A DNA stretch of 64,000 nucleotides from Halomonas aestuarii. GTDB taxonomy: Bacteria; Pseudomonadota; Gammaproteobacteria; Pseudomonadales; Halomonadaceae. Location of the stretch: NCBI RefSeq assembly GCF_001886615.1, contig NZ_CP018139.1, forward strand, positions 372,001 through 436,000, given 5' to 3'. The position numbers and the translations under genes are program-made. The notes under the pieces were generated by a model. It worked only from the letters and a program-made list of their open reading frames with translations, was not told the origin of the DNA and searched no databases. Shown one piece after another: positions 58,761-64,000 of the stretch (position 1 is the stretch's first letter; each line of letters starts with the position of its first letter).

Positions 58761-59030
58761 GTGCCGAAACGCAAGCTGACCCTGACCAACCGGCGTGGCC
58801 TGCACGCCCGGGCCGCCACCAAGCTGGTGCAGTGCTGCCGGCCCTTCGATGCGCGGGTCACCGTGCACCGGGGGAGCCAGGAGGCCGATGCCGGCAACAT
58901 CATGTCGCTGCTGATCCTCGCCGCGCCCTGCGGCACCGAGCTCGAGGTCTACACCGAGGGCGAGGACGCCGAGGCGGCCCTCGAGGCCATCACCGCGCTC
59001 TTCGAGGCCCGCTTCGACGAGGATGCCTGA
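58761..59030 (+). CDS. ptsO: HPr-like phosphocarrier NPr of the nitrogen PTS
   Basis: An 89-residue HPr-fold protein that carries phosphate from EI-Ntr to EIIA-Ntr. Seen: NRRGLHARAATKLVQ with active His15, and EADAGNIMSLLILAAPCGTELEV with the regulatory-type Ser49. The start codon is GTG, three bases after rapZ, with AGGAAGGAAC upstream. Last gene of the rpoN group. Confidence 0.95.
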   Translation: MPKRKLTLTNRRGLHARAATKLVQCCRPFDARVTVHRGSQEADAGNIMSLLILAAPCGTELEVYTEGEDAEAALEAITALFEARFDEDA

Positions 59031-59031
59031 G

Positions 59032-59054
59032 CCCGGGCCCGCTGCGGGCCCGGG
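59032..59054. terminator. GC-rich hairpin between convergent ptsO and pmbA
   Basis: CCCGGGCCC and GGGCCCGGG flank GCTGC directly after the ptsO stop and just before the pmbA stop. The stem is very stable but has no T-run. Confidence 0.5.
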
Positions 59055-59059
59055 GCCGG

Positions 59060-60400
59060 TCAGCCGCCGGCCACCATCATCTCGTCGACCAGCCAGCTGC
59101 CGGTATGGATGCTGCCGCGGGTATCGGTATCGTCCCCCACGCCCACTAGCCCCTGGAACATCGTCTCGAGGTTGCCGGCGATGGTGAACTCCTCCACCGG
59201 ATGCTGGATCCGTCCGTTCTCGACCCAGAAGCCGGCCGCCCCGCGCGAGTAGTCTCCCGTCACACCGTTGACGCCCTGCCCCATCAGTTCGGTGACCAGC
59301 ACGCCGCGCTCCATGCGCGCCAGCAGGTCCTCGCGGCTCTGAAGCGGCGCTGTGATGCGCAGGTTGCGGGCCCCGCCGGCATTGCCGGTAGTGGTCAGGC
59401 CGAGGCGCCGAGCGCTGTAGGCCGAGAGCATGTAGCTCTCCAGGCGACCGTCCCGGATGAAGACGTTGTCGCGGGTCTGCACGCCGTCGTTGTCGAAGGG
59501 CGAACTCGCCATGGCCCCGACCTCCATGGGGCGTTCGCCGAGGCTGAACCACTCGGGGAAGAGCGCATCGCCCAGGCGATCACAGAGGAAGGAGGCCTCG
59601 CGGAACAGCGCCCCGCCGGCGATGGCGCTCATCAGGTGGCCGACCAGGCCGCTGGCCAGGGTCGGGTCGAAGAGCACGGGCATACGCCCGGTGGCCGGGC
59701 GGCGGGCGCCGAGGCGACGCAGGGTGCGCCGGGCGGCGCTCTCGCCTACCGCCTCGGCGGCAACCAGGTCGCGGGGGTCGCGGGCGCTGGTGTAGTCATA
59801 GTCGCGCTGCATGCCGTTCTCGTCCTCGGCGATCAACATGCAGGAGAGCGAGTGACGGCTGCCGCGCTGGCTGCCCAGGAAACCGTGGCTGTTGCCGTAG
59901 ACGCGCACCCCCTCGCCGCTGGAGAGGCTGGCCCCGTCGGAGCTCTTGATGCCCGCCATGCCGCGCCCGGCCGACTCGCACCGCAGGGCGAGCTCGGTGG
60001 CCTCGTCGATGGAGAGCGGCCAGGGGTGGTGCACATCGAGGTCGGGCAGGTCGGTGGCCATCAGCGCCGCGTCGGCCAGGCCCGAGGCCGGGTCCTCGCC
60101 GGTGTGGCGGGCGATCGCCAGGGCCTTCTCGACCACGGCACGCACCGAGGCCTCGCCGGCATCGCTGGAGGAGGCCGTGCCCTTGCGCTGCCCCACGTAG
60201 ACGGTGATGGCGATCCCCTGGTCCCGGGACAGCTCGACCGTCTCCACCTCGCCCTCGCGGACGCTGACGCCGACGCCCTGATCGACGCTGGCCCCCACCT
60301 CGCAGGCGTCGGCCCCGAGCTGGCGGGCCAAGTCCAGGGCCATCCGGGCGCGACTCTCCAGCAGGGCCTGCTGGGCGGCGGCATCGAAAGCCTGTGTCAT
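59060..60400 (-). CDS. pmbA: TldE/PmbA metalloprotease-complex subunit
   Basis: A 446-residue partner of TldD; the pair degrades unfolded peptides, matures microcin B17 and acts on CcdA in E. coli. Seen: VGVSVREGEVETVELSRDQGIAITVYVGQRKGTASSSD (spread over 42-80), LLIAEDENGMQRDYDYTSARDP-type region, RPATGRMPVLFDPTLASGLVGHLMSAIAGGALFREASFL (spread over 233-271), and GVTGDYSRGAAGFWVENGRIQHPVEEFTIAGNL near the end. TldE lacks the catalytic HExxxH, as here. tldD lies 686 bases further on, same strand, with darP between. Confidence 0.96.
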   Translation of the reverse strand: MTQAFDAAAQQALLESRARMALDLARQLGADACEVGASVDQGVGVSVREGEVETVELSRDQGIAITVYVGQRKGTASSSDAGEASVRAVVEKALAIARHTGEDPASGLADAALMATDLPDLDVHHPWPLSIDEATELALRCESAGRGMAGIKSSDGASLSSGEGVRVYGNSHGFLGSQRGSRHSLSCMLIAEDENGMQRDYDYTSARDPRDLVAAEAVGESAARRTLRRLGARRPATGRMPVLFDPTLASGLVGHLMSAIAGGALFREASFLCDRLGDALFPEWFSLGERPMEVGAMASSPFDNDGVQTRDNVFIRDGRLESYMLSAYSARRLGLTTTGNAGGARNLRITAPLQSREDLLARMERGVLVTELMGQGVNGVTGDYSRGAAGFWVENGRIQHPVEEFTIAGNLETMFQGLVGVGDDTDTRGSIHTGSWLVDEMMVAGG

Positions 60401-60519
60401 GAACGTCTCTCCTCAGTCGGCCGGCCATGGCGCCGGCCTTCAAGATGGTGCATTGTCCAGCCCCGTGCCGCGGGCTGATATACTGGCGCGCAATTCGACC
60501 CCGACGATGTGGAACCCGC

Positions 60520-61026
60520 ATGACCCAGGATGACCTCTCCCCGGCCGACGAGCGGCCCAGCAAGTCCCAGATCAAGCGCGAGATGCAGGCCCTGAAGCAG
60601 CTCGGCGAACAGATCATCGCCATGAGCGATGCCCAGCGCGCCCGCTTCCCGCTCTCCGACGACCTGCTGGCCGCCGTCGAGGAGGCCGGGCGTATCAAGG
60701 CCCGCGAGGCCCGCCGCCGCCACATGCAGTACGTCGGCAAGCTGATGCGCGGCGAGGACCTCGAGGGCATCCAGGCGGTGTTCGACGAGATCGAGAACGA
60801 GACGCTGCGCCGCGATCATGCCTTTCACCGCCTCGAGCAGTGGCGCGACCGGCTCATCGCGGAAGGCGACGACGCCGTGGAGGCCTTCGTGGCCGAGTTC
60901 CCGGACGTCGAGCGGCAGGCCCTGCGCCAGCTGATCCGGAACGCCCGCCGCGAGCGCGAGCAGGGCAAGCCGCCGACCAACGCCCGGCGCCTGTTCCGCC
61001 TGATCCGCGATACCGCGGGGTTGTAA
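60520..61026 (+). CDS. darP: Ribosome-associated protein DarP (YjgA, DUF615)
   Basis: A 168-residue 50S-assembly-associated protein. Seen: RPSKSQIKREMQALKQLGEQIIAMS, ARFPLSDDLLAAVEEAGRIKAREARRRHMQYVGKLMR (spread over 45-81), WRDRLIAEGDDAVEAFVAEFPDVERQALRQLIRNARRE (spread over 108-145) and KPPTNARRLFRLIRD. ATG 60520 starts the conserved region. It is divergent from pmbA and convergent with tldD; pmbA-yjgA adjacency is usual in gammaproteobacteria. Confidence 0.95.
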   Translation: MTQDDLSPADERPSKSQIKREMQALKQLGEQIIAMSDAQRARFPLSDDLLAAVEEAGRIKAREARRRHMQYVGKLMRGEDLEGIQAVFDEIENETLRRDHAFHRLEQWRDRLIAEGDDAVEAFVAEFPDVERQALRQLIRNARREREQGKPPTNARRLFRLIRDTAGL

Positions 61027-61086
61027 ACCTTTCACTTCTCGGGGCCTGTCCGGGGCCTCCTGAGAACAGCAACCCCCTTGTCTGGC

Positions 61087-62541
61087 TCAGGACTGGGTGC
61101 CGCCCACCGTCAGCTCGTCGAGCTTCAGCGTCGGCTGGCCGACGCCCACCGGCACGCCCTGCCCCTCCTTGCCGCAGACGCCGATGCCGGTGTCCAGTTC
61201 CATGTCATGGCCGATCATCGAGACGCGGCCCATGGCCTCGGGACCGTTGCCGATCAGGGTCGCGCCCTTCACCGGGGCGGTGATCCTGCCGTCCTCGATC
61301 AGGTAGGCCTCGCTCGCCGAGAAGACGAACTTGCCCGAGGTGATGTCCACCTGGCCGCCGCCGAAGCTCACCGCGTAGAGGCCCCGCTTGACGCTCCGGA
61401 TGATCTCGGCGGGGTCGTCGTTCCCCGCGCGCATGTAGGTATTGGTCATGCGGGGCATCGGCAGGTGGGCGAAGGATTCTCGCCGGGCGTTGCCGGTGGG
61501 CGCCATGCCCATCAACCGGGCGTTCAGCTTGTCCTGCATGTAGCCGGTCAGGATGCCGTCCTCGATCAAGGGGGTGCACTGTCCCGGCGTGCCCTCGTCG
61601 TCGACGGTCATGGAGCCGCGACGGTCCGCCAGGGTGGCATCGTCGACCACCGTGACTCCCCTCGAGGCGACCTGCTGGCCAATGCGCCCCGCGAAGGCCG
61701 AGCTGCCCTTGCGGTTGAAGTCGCCCTCCAGGCCATGCCCCACCGCCTCGTGGAGCAGGATGCCCGGCCAGCCCGGACCCAGCACCACCGGCATCTGGCC
61801 GGCCGGGGCGTCGACGGCCTCCAGGTTGACCAGCGCCTGGCGGACCGCCTCGGTGGCATAGCGTTCGGCCACGTTGTCGTCGCGCAGCCGGGCCATGGCG
61901 AAGCGGCCGCCGCCGCCGGCGCTGCCGCGCTCGCGCCGGCCGTTCCTGACCGCGATCACGCTGACGTTGAAGCGCACCAGGGGCCGGATGTCGGCCGCCA
62001 GGGTGCCGTCGCTGGCCCGCACCAGCACCACCTCGTGGACACCGGTGAGCGAGGCGCTGACCTGGGCTACCGAGGGGTCGGCCGCCCGCGCCACCCGATC
62101 GGCCAGCTTGAGCATGGCGATCTTGTCCTCGGCGGAGAGGCCGGAGAGCGGGTCGACCCCGGCATAGCGCGCCGAGGCGGTCATGGCCACGCCCGGGGCG
62201 ACCGCCAGGCGGTCGCCGCTGCGCACGATGCCGGCAGCCGTGCGACCGGTCTCGGCCAGGGCGTCGGCGTTGATCTGGTTGGAATAGGCGAAGCCGGTCT
62301 TCTCGCCGGCCAGGGCCCGGACACCGACGCCGCCGTCGATGTTGTAGCTGGCTTCCTTGACCTCGCCGTCCTCCAGCACCCAGCCCTCGTGCCAGCTGCG
62401 CTGGAAGTAGAGGTCGGCATAGTCGATGCCACGGCCCATGGCATGGCCAAGCCCGGTCTCCAGGGCCGCCAGGTCGAGGCCGCCCGGGGTCAGCAGCAGG
62501 GCGGAGGCCTCGTCGAGCATGTCGTGAGTCTGTGATGTCAT
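61087..62541 (-). CDS. tldD: TldD metalloprotease, catalytic subunit
   Basis: A 484-residue zinc protease working with TldE. Seen: [20 protein letters not shown], the zinc-binding H-E-x-x-x-H in [20 protein letters not shown] (His264, Glu265, His269), [33 protein letters not shown] (spread over 307-340), [33 protein letters not shown] (spread over 405-430) and [21 protein letters not shown], which includes the third zinc ligand Cys. ATG 62541 overlaps the yhdP stop (ATGA). Confidence 0.97.
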   Translation of the reverse strand: MTSQTHDMLDEASALLLTPGGLDLAALETGLGHAMGRGIDYADLYFQRSWHEGWVLEDGEVKEASYNIDGGVGVRALAGEKTGFAYSNQINADALAETGRTAAGIVRSGDRLAVAPGVAMTASARYAGVDPLSGLSAEDKIAMLKLADRVARAADPSVAQVSASLTGVHEVVLVRASDGTLAADIRPLVRFNVSVIAVRNGRRERGSAGGGGRFAMARLRDDNVAERYATEAVRQALVNLEAVDAPAGQMPVVLGPGWPGILLHEAVGHGLEGDFNRKGSSAFAGRIGQQVASRGVTVVDDATLADRRGSMTVDDEGTPGQCTPLIEDGILTGYMQDKLNARLMGMAPTGNARRESFAHLPMPRMTNTYMRAGNDDPAEIIRSVKRGLYAVSFGGGQVDITSGKFVFSASEAYLIEDGRITAPVKGATLIGNGPEAMGRVSMIGHDMELDTGIGVCGKEGQGVPVGVGQPTLKLDELTVGGTQS

Positions 62542-64000
62542 TCGGCACTTTCCAGAGCGATCCGCGGCGAGGTCCAAGGGCCCTGCACGCGATAGTGGAT
62601 TCGGGTCACGCGGTCGATGGCATCCCCGAACAGCTTGTCGGCGATGAACAGGGCACCGCCCACCACCGGGGCGCCGGCCAGCACCGCTGCCAGCGGCAGG
62701 TTGTTGCTGACCGGGACAATGACCGTCAGACGCTGGTCGAGTTCCCGGCGCGCCAGGTCGACGCTGCCATCCAGGGTGAAGCGGGTCGCGGGCCCCTCGA
62801 TCTCCACCGGACCACGGGTTTCCAGTACCCCACCATACAGGGTGGCGGCACCGCTGACACGATCGAAGGCGGTCCCCTGGCCGGTGACATCGGAGAAATC
62901 GAGCCTCAGGCGGCGCAGCAGGTTGTCGACGTTGAGCAGCCCGATGACCCGGGCCGAGGGAGACTCGACATTGACGAAGCGGCCGTCGCGCAGCTCGACC
63001 TCGAGGCTGCCCTGGGACCGCGACAGGGCGAACTGCCAGGGGGCCCCGGGCCAGGCGAGCTGGCTCTTCACCCGGGTCTCGTCGCTCTGCACGGCCACGG
63101 GCTGGTCCAGCACCGTCAGTGCGCTGCCCAGATCACTGCCCTCCAGATCGAGACGTGCCCGGGTCAGGCTGTCGCCGGGCCCGCTTGCCTCCCACACCAG
63201 GCTGCCGCGGGCGATGATCTCCCCCAGGGTCAACGCCAGGGGGTCGACCGTCAGGCGGTCTTTCGCCGACCGCCATTGCCCGTCGAAGGGACCGACCCGC
63301 TGTCCCCGCCACGCCAGCTCGGCGATGCGCAGCCGACCGCTCGGCAACGCCGCGAGCCCCTCCGGCAGCGGCGCGGCCTCGGCAGGCACCGCGACTTCAT
63401 CCAGCAGCTGGCCGCTGCTGGTCGCGGGGGGCACCAGGGCATCCAGCGACAGTCGATCGAGGTCGATATCCAGGGGGGGCGACTGGGCGGGCCGGTAGCT
63501 CAGGCGACCGCTGGCCAGGCTGCCGTCCAGGCCCAGCCGCCAGCCGCCGCCGTCGGCACGCCCGTCCAGGGCCAGCGACCCCAGGCAGCGCGTCTCTACC
63601 TGAAGGCAGTCGGTCTCGACGGACAGCGAGGAGAGCGACGTCGACGCGCCTCCCCCTCCCGGGGCGCCTTCCGCGGCCGCGAGCAGCGGCGACAGGGCGC
63701 TTCCCCACTGGTCCACCGGCAGGCGCGGCAGGTAGGCCTCGGCCTGCCAGCCAGGCCGCCCGGACCAGTCCGGCGCCGTCAGGCGCCCCAGCCACACCTG
63801 GCCCTGGCCCACGCCGTCGCGCGCGCGCCAGCGCAGTCCCATCCGATCGCCCAGACGGCCCTCGAGCCGATCATCGGTCAGGTCGACGGTCAGCTGCAGG
63901 GAGCGCGCGGCCTCGTGCGCCTTGCCGACCGGCTCCGGCAGCGCGATGGAAAGCCCCTCCAGCCGGCTGTCGAGTCGCAGCGAGGCGCCCTCGTCACCGA
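62538..64000 (-). CDS. yhdP: YhdP-family AsmA-like lipid-transport protein (5' part cut off by window edge)
   Basis: The frame is open from the right edge to a stop at 62538 (487 codons), so only the C-terminal part is seen; whole YhdP is over 1200 residues. YhdP spans the periplasm and carries phospholipids to the outer membrane together with TamB and YdbH. Seen: repeating beta-strand sequence, [82 protein letters not shown] (spread over the last third) and the near-terminal [38 protein letters not shown], typical of DUF3971/AsmA-2 proteins. An internal ATG at 63842 is not its start. Confidence 0.92.
   Translation of the reverse strand, partial: GDEGASLRLDSRLEGLSIALPEPVGKAHEAARSLQLTVDLTDDRLEGRLGDRMGLRWRARDGVGQGQVWLGRLTAPDWSGRPGWQAEAYLPRLPVDQWGSALSPLLAAAEGAPGGGGASTSLSSLSVETDCLQVETRCLGSLALDGRADGGGWRLGLDGSLASGRLSYRPAQSPPLDIDLDRLSLDALVPPATSSGQLLDEVAVPAEAAPLPEGLAALPSGRLRIAELAWRGQRVGPFDGQWRSAKDRLTVDPLALTLGEIIARGSLVWEASGPGDSLTRARLDLEGSDLGSALTVLDQPVAVQSDETRVKSQLAWPGAPWQFALSRSQGSLEVELRDGRFVNVESPSARVIGLLNVDNLLRRLRLDFSDVTGQGTAFDRVSGAATLYGGVLETRGPVEIEGPATRFTLDGSVDLARRELDQRLTVIVPVSNNLPLAAVLAGAPVVGGALFIADKLFGDAIDRVTRIHYRVQGPWTSPRIALESAE

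Noticed and set aside
61027..61086. Terminator between darP and tldD
   Set aside because: TTCTCGGGGCC and GGCCTCCTGAGAA can pair only with mismatches and bulges, and no T-run is present.

Overview
The window is a GC-rich gammaproteobacterial chromosome segment (about two-thirds G+C by eye). It is packed with conserved housekeeping genes, many overlapping by 1-8 bases. Gene content and order resemble those I know from Pseudomonas: the dcw cell-wall/division cluster, secA-argJ-Nudix, rnpB-rsmI-lpoA-yraN-diaA-dolP-sspBA-petCBA-rpsI-rplM-zapE, and murA-ibaG-mla-kds-lpt-rpoN-ptsN-rapZ-ptsO. Many proteins are acidic. I infer a moderately halophilic relative of Pseudomonas, most likely Halomonadaceae; no 16S gene is present to prove it. 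I see no prophage, transposon, CRISPR array or tRNA gene.

Layout. Positions 1-4000: comEC (runs off the left edge), a DUF2062 membrane protein, and lipoprotein-export genes lolD and one lolC/E permease. 4080-6240: agmatine-to-putrescine pair aguA-aguB, then sixteen perfect copies of an 8-bp repeat and a strong terminator. 6260-13290: a Nudix/ThiE-like fusion, argJ, secA, an unannotated exported small protein directly upstream of secA, dciA and lpxC. 13400-29930: the dcw cluster on the minus strand (ftsZ, ftsA, ftsQ, ddlB, murC, murG, ftsW, murD, mraY, murF, murE, ftsI, ftsL, rsmH). 29990-35820: RNase P RNA, rsmI, lpoA, yraN, diaA, dolP, sspB, sspA. 35970-43770: cytochrome bc1 (petABC), rpsI/rplM, zapE, a YhcB/ZapG-like protein, a Nif3-like protein and a DegS/AlgW protease. 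43880-50700: hisD, hisG, murA, ibaG and mlaBCDEF. 50830-59030: calcium/sodium antiporter, kdsD, kdsC, lptC, lptA, lptB, rpoN, hpf, ptsN, rapZ, ptsO. 59060-64000: pmbA/tldE, darP, tldD and yhdP (cut by the right edge).

Functionally this is an envelope-building region. It covers peptidoglycan precursor synthesis and septal assembly (dcw, murA, lpoA), lipid A and Kdo supply (lpxC, kdsCD), LPS transport (lptABC), phospholipid retrieval (mla), lipoprotein export (lol, dolP), general secretion (secA), envelope stress sensing (degS/algW), and nitrogen-PTS/sigma-54 control (rpoN, ptsN, ptsO, rapZ).

Two items stand out. First, a 119-codon gene between dciA and secA encodes a signal-peptide-bearing protein ending in Arg-Gly-Pro-Pro-Val-Gly-Arg. 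This recalls the SecM class of secretion-monitoring arrest peptides. Second, a textbook sigma-54 promoter lies directly in front of rpoN, the sigma-54 gene itself, flanked by TTGCAA-containing inverted repeats.
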